NCBI GenBank assembly: GCA_015472025.1
Contig: BNHL01000001.1
Coordinates: 1,268,501-1,332,500, forward strand
DNA length: 64,000 bases
Reading direction: 5' to 3'
Source: Cytophagales bacterium WSM2-2
Lineage (GTDB): Bacteria > Bacteroidota > Bacteroidia > Cytophagales > Cyclobacteriaceae
Below are positions 44,402-53,907 of the stretch, in pieces. Made by a program: the position numbers and the translations under genes. Positions within the stretch are counted from its first letter, which is position 1, and every line of letters starts with the position of its first letter. The notes beneath the pieces are model-generated. The model searched no databases. It was given only the letters and a program-made list of their open reading frames with translations, and was not told the origin of the DNA.

Positions 44402-44755
44402 CTACTTCTTGCCAATCCACCCGAGGTGTGTGTGCTTGAAATTGTCCTGATATTTCAATCCATATCCGAGCATACGATCCATGGCGCTATGCCCAAACAT
44501 AACCACGCCTGCAAATGTCAACATCGGGTTTGACAAGTACATTCCAATACCCAATATCAAAAGTGCGAGGCCCTGGTGGTGAGCGATGTTGTAAAGTATG
44601 GCTCCTACCCGTGTGTTCACAGCATACCCGATCGCACTGACATCGGGTACCAGCAGCCACGCAAAAAATTCCCACCACGCTCTTCCGAAGTAAATGCTCA
44701 TCGCATAGGCGGCAGCAAACTTGGCTGCGTCCTCCAGCTTCAGCATGAAATTCAT
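44402..44755 (-). CDS. DUF4260-family membrane protein
   Basis: 117 aa, four hydrophobic segments. Has the marks of the DUF4260 family: LEDAAKFAAAYAMSIYFG near 6-23, LLVPDVSAIGYAVN near 34-47, LYNIAHHQGLAL near 54-65 and FGHSAMDRMLGYGLKY near 87-102. Biochemical role unknown. Ends three bases from the small plus-strand gene. Confidence 0.85.
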   Translation of the reverse strand: MNFMLKLEDAAKFAAAYAMSIYFGRAWWEFFAWLLVPDVSAIGYAVNTRVGAILYNIAHHQGLALLILGIGMYLSNPMLTFAGVVMFGHSAMDRMLGYGLKYQDNFKHTHLGWIGKK

Positions 44756-44762
44756 AACCGAG

Positions 44763-46064
44763 TTATTTTTTCATGAACATATAGTCCGTAGTGACGGCCA
44801 GCATGGCTTTCAAGCCTGTAATAAACCCACGTTCATCAAGCATGAAATCAGGTGTATGGTGTGACGGAATTTTGCCAGGCTCGATATCAGTTGGCTTCGC
44901 TCCCACGAAGAAAAATAGTCCTGGTATTTTTTCCTGGTAACAAGCGAAGTCCTCCGCTCCTGTCACGGCATGTATTTCCGTTGCTTTGCCCTCGCCAGCA
45001 GCACGTTTCAGGCTTGGGACCATTTTTTCAGTAAGTGTCGGATCATTGTAAGTGATTGGAGTCTTCCCTTCAATGTAGACCTCCGCAACTGCTCCCACAC
45101 TCTCTGCAATCTTGGTAGCTGTAAGTTTTATTTTCTCGTGAATCTTTGTGCGCATCTCTTTATCCAGGGTGCGGATGGTGCCGGCAAACGTTGCCTCTTC
45201 CGGAATAATGTTTTCACGAATGCCTGCATTGATTCTACCTACAGTGATGACGGCAGCTTCTTTTGTCAAATCGGTCTGACGGCTGATGATCGTCTGAAGT
45301 CCGTTGATGATCTGTGCACTCGTCACGATCGGGTCAACACTCGTCCATGGAGAAGCTCCGTGAGATTGTCTTCCTTTCACTTTTATAGAAAACCAATCGG
45401 ATGCCGCCATAAATCCGCCAGGCTTGTAACCTATCTTACCTACGTCCATCGTGGATTGAATATGCATTCCGAAGACAACTTCTGCGTTTGGGTTTTCAAG
45501 TACGCCTTCCTTCACCATCACATCAGCACCTCCTACCTCGCCGAGAGGCGCGCCTTCTTCTGCTGGTTGAAAAATGAATTTGATAATTCCCTTGAGATCG
45601 CTTTTATTTTTCGTCAGTATTTCAGCGACAGACATCAGGATAGCGATGTGTGAATCATGACCACAAGCGTGCATCACTCCAGTAGGCAAACTATTATAAG
45701 TTGCCGTTTCTTTTGAAGCAAACGGAAGGCTATTGCGTTCCGTCACCGGCAATGCATCGATGTCTGCGCGCAGAGCGATGACCGGGCCGGGCTTGCCTGT
45801 TTCCAGGATAGCTACAATTCCGGTCTTAGCAATACCCGTTTGTACTTTCAATCCCAGCGACTTCAAATGGTCGGCAATGTAAGCGGCTGTTTTTACCTCA
45901 CGATTGGAGAGCTCAGGAAACTGATGAACGTGCCTGCGCCATTCAATCAATTTCGGTTCAATGTCTTTAGCTTGCTGATCAAGTTTAGCCTGAAGTTTCG
46001 GATTGGTTTGACCAAAAGAAACCAGAGAGACACTAACTAAAAAAAGGGGAGCGATAAGTTTCAT
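44763..46064 (-). CDS. Exported M20-family amidohydrolase
   Basis: 433 aa. Signal peptide about 1-18 (MKLIAPLFLVSVSLVSFG). M20D metallopeptidase: RRHVHQFPELSNRE near 43-56, VIALRADIDALPVTE near 95-109, the metal-binding MHACGHDSH at 131-139, FIFQPAEEG near 163-171 and GAEDFACYQ near 363-371. Related enzymes cleave hippurate, N-acyl amino acids or IAA conjugates. The dimerisation domain (about 200-310) is complete. Exported forms are common in Bacteroidota; the substrate is not known here. Ends 7 bases from the DUF4260 gene. Confidence 0.93.
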   Translation of the reverse strand: MKLIAPLFLVSVSLVSFGQTNPKLQAKLDQQAKDIEPKLIEWRRHVHQFPELSNREVKTAAYIADHLKSLGLKVQTGIAKTGIVAILETGKPGPVIALRADIDALPVTERNSLPFASKETATYNSLPTGVMHACGHDSHIAILMSVAEILTKNKSDLKGIIKFIFQPAEEGAPLGEVGGADVMVKEGVLENPNAEVVFGMHIQSTMDVGKIGYKPGGFMAASDWFSIKVKGRQSHGASPWTSVDPIVTSAQIINGLQTIISRQTDLTKEAAVITVGRINAGIRENIIPEEATFAGTIRTLDKEMRTKIHEKIKLTATKIAESVGAVAEVYIEGKTPITYNDPTLTEKMVPSLKRAAGEGKATEIHAVTGAEDFACYQEKIPGLFFFVGAKPTDIEPGKIPSHHTPDFMLDERGFITGLKAMLAVTTDYMFMKK

Positions 46065-46115
46065 GAGATTGCGTTTAGGTACGGCAATCTTATGAATGTT
46101 TTTTTGGAAGGCAAA

Positions 46116-46928
46116 CTATTTGGAATAAATCTCTTTGCCTTTGTCGTCCCACTCTTTGCGGATATACGGAGAGAATTCTTTATTGAAAGGCTCCTTGGAA
46201 TAGGAGATGATGCGCTTGCGTTTTCCATTTGGATAATTTTCTATCCAGTCGCCTACTTTTTCATTCCATTTATATTCACCCATCACCGCTACTCCCCCAT
46301 TCTCGTGGAGCATATAGTAATAACCATCTTTTTCACCGTACTCCATGGGAACGACTTCTTTCAAATGTTTTTTTTCATTAGGGTCGTAGTAGGTGACATA
46401 CGAATCTTTCGGCCAGCCCTTGTAGTACTTTGATTTATCTTCCACTAAATCCTGGCGGTTGTAGTTCATCCACCGGCCGTGTTTGGCTCCCTTATAGAAA
46501 ATCCCTTCTTCGACTACGACAGTCCCAATCAGTTTTTTGTAAGGGCCGTGGAGAAGCACGCCTTTCTTCGGATCGAACTTGTCCGTTTTCATAATCTCCG
46601 CTCTCCGGTAATCATACCAATAAATATCTCTCGAAAAACCGCTGAACTTTTCTTTTTTGTTTTTAAGAACATAAAAAAGCTCCAAGGCCATACGGTCGCC
46701 AAAGCCTTTGCGCGTAAATCCTTTTTTGGTTTTGATACCATAAAAAACTCTACGTTTCGGCTTTTTCTTTTTGGAAACTATGGGCTCGTCTATTTTTTCT
46801 TCCAGTGTGAGGAGCTTGAACGGTTTATCTGTATCGAACGTAAATTGTCCCTCCTGAACACGGGGTTCATTGCCTTGCTGTGCAAGCCCCAGAACGGGGA
46901 TCAAAAGAAAAGGCAGGATTCTCTTCAT
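46116..46928 (-). CDS. Exported MORN-like repeat protein
   Basis: 270 aa with a short signal (MKRILPFLLIPVLGLAQQ). The second half carries degenerate MORN/YwqK-type strands: LLHGPYKKLIGTVVVEEGIF, YKGAKHGRWMNYNRQ, YYMLHENGGVAVMGEYKWN and KVGDWIENYPNGKRKR. Such repeats are seen in 'toxin-antitoxin YwqK-like' annotations but no toxin is nearby, so that label is not supported. A TAATTTCG element at 46939-46946 (minus) may be its promoter. Function unknown. Confidence 0.8.
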   Translation of the reverse strand: MKRILPFLLIPVLGLAQQGNEPRVQEGQFTFDTDKPFKLLTLEEKIDEPIVSKKKKPKRRVFYGIKTKKGFTRKGFGDRMALELFYVLKNKKEKFSGFSRDIYWYDYRRAEIMKTDKFDPKKGVLLHGPYKKLIGTVVVEEGIFYKGAKHGRWMNYNRQDLVEDKSKYYKGWPKDSYVTYYDPNEKKHLKEVVPMEYGEKDGYYYMLHENGGVAVMGEYKWNEKVGDWIENYPNGKRKRIISYSKEPFNKEFSPYIRKEWDDKGKEIYSK

Positions 46929-46978
46929 AAACCGTAAACGAAATTACTGAAAAAGTATTTTTCGATTGGGCAAAAAAT

Positions 46979-47557
46979 TTATCTCACAATTTTTCCATCC
47001 AGCTGGAATAAAACGCTGTCGCTAAGCATCATTTTCTGATAACCTTTCACCTGATAATGCATGAGTACAAGTTCATTTTCCAGGTTATCAAATTCGAGGG
47101 TCAATTTTCTGCCCGAAGAGAACATAGCATTCCTCTCATTATAGACCGATTCTATCTTCTTGAGTTTCTTCAGGTCTCCGAGGTAATAGAATTTTACCCA
47201 CGGCACGGCTGATTTTTCGTGCGTCAGAAAAGTTCTCACCTGCAAATTACTATGGACATCTTTGGCCTCAGAATAGTGATAAGCGTCTTTGAAAGAAGGC
47301 TTGTTAATGACATCCAGTTGCTGAAATGCATCCAGCTCGTGCTTCCACTGAGCGGTATCCGGAACGATTGAAGTGGAATCGCGCCTCCCGTTGAGTGCAG
47401 AAGTTTTGATTACAGTGACTTTTGAATTTCCCAGGTTGATCATCTGTACGTGAACAAGGCTGTCGAAATCAAAATAAGGCTTGTCGTATTTCAGGTTTTG
47501 GCGGTTGCACGATACCAATGCTGCTGCCAGCAGTGCCAGTAAAAAAGGACGCATCAT
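46979..47557 (-). CDS. Hypothetical lipoprotein downstream of gpmI
   Basis: 192 aa. MMRPFLLALLAAALVSC is a lipoprotein signal (lipobox LVSC). The rest is mixed alpha/beta with no family I recognise. It overlaps the gpmI stop by 4 bases, so the two are co-translated; the pairing seems physical only, as no metabolic link is apparent. Confidence 0.8.
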   Translation of the reverse strand: MMRPFLLALLAAALVSCNRQNLKYDKPYFDFDSLVHVQMINLGNSKVTVIKTSALNGRRDSTSIVPDTAQWKHELDAFQQLDVINKPSFKDAYHYSEAKDVHSNLQVRTFLTHEKSAVPWVKFYYLGDLKKLKKIESVYNERNAMFSSGRKLTLEFDNLENELVLMHYQVKGYQKMMLSDSVLFQLDGKIVR

Positions 47558-49080
47558 TTTTCAATCAACACATTGCCCGACATTTCTTTCGGAATAGCAA
47601 TTCCCATGAGCGTGAGAATCGTTGGAGCAAGGTCGCCCAGTTTACCGTCCTTGATCTTCCCTTTGAAATCGTCATCAACAAGGATGCACGGCACCAGGTT
47701 AGTGGTATGTGCAGTGTTCGGTGTCCCGTCTTCATTGATCATCAGGTCGGCATTGCCGTGATCTGCTATGATAATCGTTGCATACCCATTTCTTCGCGCA
47801 GCTTCTGTTACGGCTTCATTACATTGGTCTACGGTCTCGCATGCTTTCACAGCTGCAGAAAAAACTCCGGTATGACCAACCATGTCGGGATTCGCGAAAT
47901 TCAAGCAGATAAAATCCGCTTCCTTTTTATCCAATTCAGGAATGATTTTATCACGGATATCGAAAGCGCTCATTTCCGGTTTCAAATCATAAGTCGCCAC
48001 TTTGGGTGATGGGCACATAATTCGCGATTCACCGGGAAAAATTTCTTCCCGTCCACCGGAAAAAAAGAAAGTCACGTGAGGATATTTTTCTGTCTCAGCA
48101 ATTCGAATTTGTTTCTTTCCTGCTTTGGCTACGATCTCGCCCAAAGTGTTATTCAGGTTGTCTTTGTCAAAAATGATCTTCACATCGGTAAAAGAATCAT
48201 CGTAATTAGTGAGTGTGACATAGTACAGTTTCAATTTCTTCATTGACTGCTCAGGGTAATCCTGCTGTGTGAGCGCCATGGTGATCTCGCGGCCGCGATC
48301 AGTACGAAAATTAAAACACAGCACGACATCACCTTCTTTGATTGTGGCCACCGGGTTCTGATTTGCATCCGTTATGACCGCGGGCTTGATAAACTCATCC
48401 GTCACGCCCGCATCATACGATTTCTGAATGGCTGCTTTGGCATCCGAAGTTTTTTCTCCAGTGCCATGAACCAATAAATCATAGGCCAACTTCACGCGCT
48501 CCCAACGCTTGTCACGGTCCATGGCGTAGTAGCGCCCGACAATGCTCGCCAGTTTCCCTGTAGTCTTTGTCAAATGATTCTGCACATCCGACACAAAAGC
48601 AAGTCCGCTTTTCGGATCGGTATCCCGGCCGTCTGTAAATGCGTGAACAAAAAGATTTTTAATGCCCTGGTTATGGGCTATTGTACAAATCCCTTTCAGA
48701 TGATTGATGTGTGAGTGAACGCCTCCGTCTGAAACAAGTCCGATTAAATGAACAGCCTTGTTATTTTGTTTGGCATAGCTAAACGCTTTGAGTAGCTCCT
48801 CATTTTTGTCCAGTTCTTTCTCTTCTACCGCTTTATTAATTCTCACCAGGTCCTGGTAGACTACGCGACCTGCACCAATATTCATGTGCCCCACCTCACT
48901 GTTGCCCATTTGTCCGTCCGGAAGCCCTACTGCCAATCCGGAAGCTTGCAATTTGCTGTGTGGATATTTTGTGTAGAGGGAATTGATATACGGAGTTTTA
49001 GCTGCATCAATAGCTGACACTTTCAGATTCTTTGCTATACCCCAGCCATCGAGGATCATCAGTAGTACTTTCTTATTCAT
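47554..49080 (-). CDS. gpmI: 2,3-bisphosphoglycerate-independent phosphoglycerate mutase
   Basis: 508 aa from the ATG at 49080 (MNKKVLLMILDGWGIAKN); another in-frame ATG 21 bases upstream lies in the promoter region. Interconverts 3- and 2-phosphoglycerate in glycolysis with two Mn ions. The phosphatase-like metal site starts with LDGWG; the catalytic Ser61 lies in QMGNSEVGHMNIGAGR; NFRTDRGREI, FFFSGGREE, NFANPDMVGHTG and IADHGNADLM (metal-binding Asp-His) are all present. The length matches the family. A TATATTTG promoter element at 49099-49106 gives it its own start of transcription. Confidence 0.96.
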   Translation of the reverse strand: MNKKVLLMILDGWGIAKNLKVSAIDAAKTPYINSLYTKYPHSKLQASGLAVGLPDGQMGNSEVGHMNIGAGRVVYQDLVRINKAVEEKELDKNEELLKAFSYAKQNNKAVHLIGLVSDGGVHSHINHLKGICTIAHNQGIKNLFVHAFTDGRDTDPKSGLAFVSDVQNHLTKTTGKLASIVGRYYAMDRDKRWERVKLAYDLLVHGTGEKTSDAKAAIQKSYDAGVTDEFIKPAVITDANQNPVATIKEGDVVLCFNFRTDRGREITMALTQQDYPEQSMKKLKLYYVTLTNYDDSFTDVKIIFDKDNLNNTLGEIVAKAGKKQIRIAETEKYPHVTFFFSGGREEIFPGESRIMCPSPKVATYDLKPEMSAFDIRDKIIPELDKKEADFICLNFANPDMVGHTGVFSAAVKACETVDQCNEAVTEAARRNGYATIIIADHGNADLMINEDGTPNTAHTTNLVPCILVDDDFKGKIKDGKLGDLAPTILTLMGIAIPKEMSGNVLIEK

Positions 49081-49098
49081 CGGGTAAAAATTGAGATG

Positions 49099-49106
49099 CA
49101 AATATA
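49099..49106 (-). promoter_or_regulatory. Putative -7 element of the gpmI promoter
   Basis: Minus strand reads TATATTTG, a full match to TAnnTTTG, 18 bases before the gpmI ATG. It lies in the short gap behind the 1562-aa gene. Confidence 0.5.
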
Positions 49107-49137
49107 AACGTTGTCAGAATGGGACTAACAATGCAGG

Positions 49138-52100
49138 TTAAAACCCGTCATCTTCTTTCTTCTCGTCTTTTTTCTTGGGATCTTTTTTCTTGGCTGCGGA
49201 AGTCCCTCCAGCGAGGTCGTAAGGCGCTTCGAGTCCGTAATAGTTCAGGCGGAATTTGTTAATCCAGGCCAGTACCTCATCATCCGTACCCGGAATGAAA
49301 ACCAATTCACCCACCTTGGCTTTGCCGGCATTGGATTTTTTCGAAATCACATCGTTGAATAATTGATTGGACGATTGCACCACCAGGCGATTGTCTTCGT
49401 ATCCTAAATAATACCACGACTCGGGAGATGCTTTGAAGAACACATGAAATACAGGAGAGCCGTCTTCATTTTTTCGCAACTCCATAAATCCTTCAAAGCC
49501 ACCGTTGATATCATTGCGTGCAATGTTGCTAATACCGATCGTACCTTCGCTGTAAAATCCTTTTTTCGTTTGAGACCACTTCAGATTAACATTCGAAAAA
49601 ACAATTGGCACAACCATTTGGGGAATAGTAGCGAGAGGAGTGTAAGCTTGCTGTGATTTCTGCTCGTAATCTTTGGCCACTTTCTCACCGAATAAGTTCG
49701 CGATCTTGTATAACAATTCCGTCTGGTCGCCAAGACCTTCGCTGGCTCCCTCATTCTTGATAATCTCCTGAAGATTCACGGCAAGGATTTGGTATGCCGA
49801 AATCGGCAGGTTGATGTCCGCCATGATGAGCGCATTCATTTTAATCTCTTTTGTATCCAGGTTCCCGGAACCCAGTGCGCTGGAAGTAAGATTAAAATCT
49901 TTCGAGTTCTTGAAAAAAGTGACAGGGCCTTCAAAGCGGACCTCCTGTTTATCTTCGTTGTAGTTAAATACTTTGCCTGAAAGTTTTTCTCCTGCCGCTT
50001 TTTGCAGATCGTCTATTCTGAACTCATTGCTCTCTTTGTCAAAGTGAAGTGTGCCGCTGGGCAGGAAAAATTCCTCATCACCTTCATCTTTTTTATCGGA
50101 AACGAAACTGATGTACAAACTATTATCCGTGGCATAGTATAGTCCGGCTTGTGCTCGCCTTCCCATCTCGGTGACAGCCTGGTCAAAATTGAGAAGAATG
50201 TCTTTTTCATCTCCGCTTTGATCATAGGCGATCCATGTATCGTAGTTTTTGATCTTGCGCAAATCCAGTTTCACAAAACCTTTTAATTGCAGGGCTGGCC
50301 TTGTGGCATACATCACCATATCGCCTTTGTAGAAAATACGTGGTGCAGCGTGGATTTTATCAGCCGCTGTTACTTTCCCATCGGCAACGGTCTGCATCGC
50401 TGCCTGTGATTTATTTTTCCGCTTCCTGTTTTCTTCCGCAACAATAGGCTCCAGGTGAAAGTCGGTCATCTTGATCGCGAATGTATCATTCGCAGCATTC
50501 ACATACTGATAGGTAGCATATCCTGAAAATTCCTTGCGGGAAACGATATCAACAACTCCCTGGGTGAGACGATGATATTCATTTAGGGTATCAAGGACAA
50601 TGACGGTATTTTTTAATTGTCCGATTTTCGCGTTCTCCAAAATAAGTACTTCATTATTCTCAGGCGTAATTTTCGCGTCAGCCACAATGATGTACGGGAT
50701 ACCGCTCACCTTCAATTGCTGAAGTTGTATATCGTAGGTGGCTTTCTCGGCATTGAACCTGAGCGAGTCGAGGTCTTTACGGGTGGTATAGAAATAGGAA
50801 TTCTCGATCGGTACATCTGCCGCTTTTGCCATTTCAATTTTTTGCGTGTTCAAATCCCAACGTGCCTGAGTAATGGAAGTCTTGAATTGCGCATAAGGAA
50901 ATTCGATTGCTGCAACACCTTCAACCTCCGGGCTGATCGTGGCGAAATTCTGATCGAGATTGAATTTCAACCGGACATCTTTACCTGCCAGCGCAGGCTT
51001 ATCGGGATTACCAGTCTTCACCTCAAATTTTGCGTGCCGCGCACCAAAGTCTTTCGATGAAAAAGTAAAATCACGACTGCCCACTTCAGATCCCCTGGTC
51101 GACATTTTTCCACTTCCCGCCACTCCTTTTTTCGAAAGCGTAATGCTACCCGCAAGCGTTGCTGTCTGGTTATAAAGAGCAAATGGTTCTTTGAGATTCT
51201 TGACTCTGAATTTGTCCTGCTTCGGCAGCCACTTCATCTGGTAGTCTGAGAATGTCATATGTGGAAAATTCACAGAACCGATTTGCATCTCCCTGATTTC
51301 TCCCGCGTTTCCTTTAGCAATTACAGAATCCGGATAGAAAATAAAGTCTTTGGATTCAACTGTGCCAGCGAGATAATCTATTTTACCGGCAGCACGAATT
51401 CCTTGATTATCCAGGTTGATTCCACCATAAAGCTTCCCTTCGCCTTTGTATAAATTATATCCTTCACTTGGAACGGCATGAGTGAACCCCATGGATTTGT
51501 CCGGCATGGTGTGCAACTTCTCTTTAAATGTGGGGAACATTCCATTGGAGACAAAAGTACCGTCAAAGTTGATAGACGCGGGATCCGCGTCATTCAAACT
51601 ATCGAGCTTAAACGGTGGTATTACGAAAAACACGGACCGGTCGTATGCCCCATTGAGTACATCTTTGCGGTCAAAATACATTGCGCCTCCTGCACTGGCA
51701 TCGAGACGGGGGAAATTGGGGATATTCTCCTTTCCTGATTTGTTGTTTGGCAGATTGATGTACAATGTACCTGACGTTTTATGCGCTGAAGCCTGAAGTC
51801 CTGCCGAAGCTGCTGCTGTAGAGTCGGTGCCAACCATCGAATTGTTGACACGCCTGCGACTTCCGTCCTTTTCCGTAACATAAAAGCGAATGGAGTCAAT
51901 CCTTTTCAGGTCTACTAAAAAACTGTCATAGTTGAGTGTGAAATTTCTACCGGTGATTTCAAAGTTACCGGCATTTATTGTCCCCTTAAATTTCAATCCC
52001 CGGTTATGCAAAAAAGTGATGATGCTGCTGTCAGGCTTCACCAGCACGTGCAAAGAATCACTCACTTTAAATTCATCCACTCCGTGCACGATCATTTCGT

Positions 52101-53826
52101 TGGTCTTGAAATTGATCGAAGCATTGGCAACGGTGTCCGCAAGGGAATGGATCTTCATGTTGTCATAGTCGGTCTTACCTTTGGCCGCCTCAATGAAATG
52201 AATGGCTTTGTCTTTCACATGAATCTTTCCCGACTTGGCGTCATAATCGATCATCCCCTTTTGTGAAAGGAAATCGGCCGCCATGCGGATTGTACCGACT
52301 GTATTTTTGGAATCAGTAAGTTCGTACACAGAAAAATCCTGTGTTCCCATTTGCTGCGCATAAGAGACGAATTTCACCAACGGATTAAAATCAAACCCTT
52401 GTCCACGCAACTGGCGCAAGTCTTCCGGATCGTAAAAATCCTGCGATTCAATCACCATGGGCGATACGTGACCACTGCCTTCGGTGAAAATATTCAAGCT
52501 GTCGGACTTCAGGTCCCACCGAATTCCGTCAGCATCAAAATCAATTTTGAAGTAAGACGATGAAAACGGAGCCTTACGCAACTGCGTTCTATCTTTGGTG
52601 AGCGTAAGCATGTCCTTGCTTCCGTAACGATAGTTGACTTGCATCGATGGGTGAGTGATCGAGTCAACACCCTGGTAGATAACCACTCGCGCACTGTTGG
52701 CCAACACCAGCGAATCCTTGAAAGTAAACGCGGGAGAAATTGCCTTGAATTTTTTATCGGTTTCGCCCAGCACTTCCAGCACAGCAGGCTTCCCGCTCAC
52801 CGAATTGCTGGTAATCCTCGCACCTTCCAGGCTGAACCCACCTGTGTATTTTATTTTATCAGAACCCAGGCCGAGCAATGTGATATTATTCTCGTACGAC
52901 TTGAATCTGGGGAAAACTGAAAATTTCTGTGAGACATGTTTCACACTTCGGAATTCAAATACGCCCGGCACCACTCCCGGGACCTTGCCCACGTAAGTCA
53001 GTTTTCCTTGTCCTGCGGTAAGTACTGCTTGAGTTGTTTTAAAATTATACTTATTGAATTCATAGAAGACAGAATCGGAACTTAAGTCAGCCGGAGACCA
53101 ATCAAATTTTCCTCCTTCTCCAACAAAAATCCGGTCGCGAAGAGAGAAAGTGCCTTTGGTGTTTTTGAGGAATGCAGAATCGAATGGTGTGATAAAAATG
53201 AGAGACGTGCTTTTAAAAACAATTACCGGCCCCAGCAAAGCTGGCTGAACAATCGGCTTCTGCCAGTTCGGGAGTGCTGCTGCGATGGAGTCGGCTTTGG
53301 GGTCATATGCAACCTGAGTGGTATCTGGAGTAGGTGGTTCAAGGAAATCGAAAGTATAGTCGTCATCCGTAGATTTGAGACGGAAATATTTTTCATAGTT
53401 AAGTGCGTGGTGTTCGAAGAAATCCCGTGACTGATGAAGAAAAATATTCACCTGGTTCAGATGGAATTTCTCGATAGCCTTTCCAGTCACCTGCAGGAAG
53501 GCGGTTAATTTCTGGGCATCTGCTTTTTCAATGTTGATGGCCGCGACAATCGCTCCGTAATAGTTGACAAAATAGGGTTGGATCCGATAACCCTTCTTTT
53601 TCATGAGTCGTGCCTGCTTCTTAATACTGAACTGCTGGTCCGGAGTCATGTTCATCCAGAGGCCACTGAAAGAATCACCGATCGAAGCGGCATCAATAGC
53701 CCGGGTATTCTCCAATGCAACACGTACGCTATCCTGAAAAGCAAGTATAACCGGGGTATCTGTCTGGGCCAAAACTGCCCTAAAGCCCGGAAATAAGACT
53801 AAAAAATATAGAAGGCTTTTTTTCAC
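49138..53826 (-). CDS. Very large exported beta-rich protein of unknown function
   Basis: 1562 aa. I place the start at the GTG at 53826 (then AAA AAA AGC), giving signal peptide MKKSLLYFLVLFPGFRAVLA; a GTG two codons upstream is possible. There is no ATG near. Residues about 25-190 look helical; the remainder is a long series of short strands with repeated turns of type 'KGxMxYATRPALQLKGFVKLDL' (described in part), like the stacked beta-taco/OstA-type folds of LptA or LptD and AsmA-type proteins, but no domain is certain. The C-terminus is Lys/Asp-rich. Proteins of this size and type occur in Cytophagales; I cannot name one. Likely periplasmic, possibly bridging envelope layers (inference). 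Confidence 0.75.
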   Translation of the reverse strand: MKKSLLYFLVLFPGFRAVLAQTDTPVILAFQDSVRVALENTRAIDAASIGDSFSGLWMNMTPDQQFSIKKQARLMKKKGYRIQPYFVNYYGAIVAAINIEKADAQKLTAFLQVTGKAIEKFHLNQVNIFLHQSRDFFEHHALNYEKYFRLKSTDDDYTFDFLEPPTPDTTQVAYDPKADSIAAALPNWQKPIVQPALLGPVIVFKSTSLIFITPFDSAFLKNTKGTFSLRDRIFVGEGGKFDWSPADLSSDSVFYEFNKYNFKTTQAVLTAGQGKLTYVGKVPGVVPGVFEFRSVKHVSQKFSVFPRFKSYENNITLLGLGSDKIKYTGGFSLEGARITSNSVSGKPAVLEVLGETDKKFKAISPAFTFKDSLVLANSARVVIYQGVDSITHPSMQVNYRYGSKDMLTLTKDRTQLRKAPFSSSYFKIDFDADGIRWDLKSDSLNIFTEGSGHVSPMVIESQDFYDPEDLRQLRGQGFDFNPLVKFVSYAQQMGTQDFSVYELTDSKNTVGTIRMAADFLSQKGMIDYDAKSGKIHVKDKAIHFIEAAKGKTDYDNMKIHSLADTVANASINFKTNEMIVHGVDEFKVSDSLHVLVKPDSSIITFLHNRGLKFKGTINAGNFEITGRNFTLNYDSFLVDLKRIDSIRFYVTEKDGSRRRVNNSMVGTDSTAAASAGLQASAHKTSGTLYINLPNNKSGKENIPNFPRLDASAGGAMYFDRKDVLNGAYDRSVFFVIPPFKLDSLNDADPASINFDGTFVSNGMFPTFKEKLHTMPDKSMGFTHAVPSEGYNLYKGEGKLYGGINLDNQGIRAAGKIDYLAGTVESKDFIFYPDSVIAKGNAGEIREMQIGSVNFPHMTFSDYQMKWLPKQDKFRVKNLKEPFALYNQTATLAGSITLSKKGVAGSGKMSTRGSEVGSRDFTFSSKDFGARHAKFEVKTGNPDKPALAGKDVRLKFNLDQNFATISPEVEGVAAIEFPYAQFKTSITQARWDLNTQKIEMAKAADVPIENSYFYTTRKDLDSLRFNAEKATYDIQLQQLKVSGIPYIIVADAKITPENNEVLILENAKIGQLKNTVIVLDTLNEYHRLTQGVVDIVSRKEFSGYATYQYVNAANDTFAIKMTDFHLEPIVAEENRKRKNKSQAAMQTVADGKVTAADKIHAAPRIFYKGDMVMYATRPALQLKGFVKLDLRKIKNYDTWIAYDQSGDEKDILLNFDQAVTEMGRRAQAGLYYATDNSLYISFVSDKKDEGDEEFFLPSGTLHFDKESNEFRIDDLQKAAGEKLSGKVFNYNEDKQEVRFEGPVTFFKNSKDFNLTSSALGSGNLDTKEIKMNALIMADINLPISAYQILAVNLQEIIKNEGASEGLGDQTELLYKIANLFGEKVAKDYEQKSQQAYTPLATIPQMVVPIVFSNVNLKWSQTKKGFYSEGTIGISNIARNDINGGFEGFMELRKNEDGSPVFHVFFKASPESWYYLGYEDNRLVVQSSNQLFNDVISKKSNAGKAKVGELVFIPGTDDEVLAWINKFRLNYYGLEAPYDLAGGTSAAKKKDPKKKDEKKEDDGF

Positions 53827-53907
53827 GCACACAAAGCTTGAAAGTTCGGAAATAAATGGCGAAAGTTCTAATGGGAGGTTAAGCCTAAGAACGTAAAAAT
53901 CAGCGTT

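Noticed and set aside
46116..46928. Antitoxin label for the MORN-like protein
   Set aside because: The strand repeats resemble YwqK-type proteins, but there is no toxin gene next to it and it has a signal peptide.
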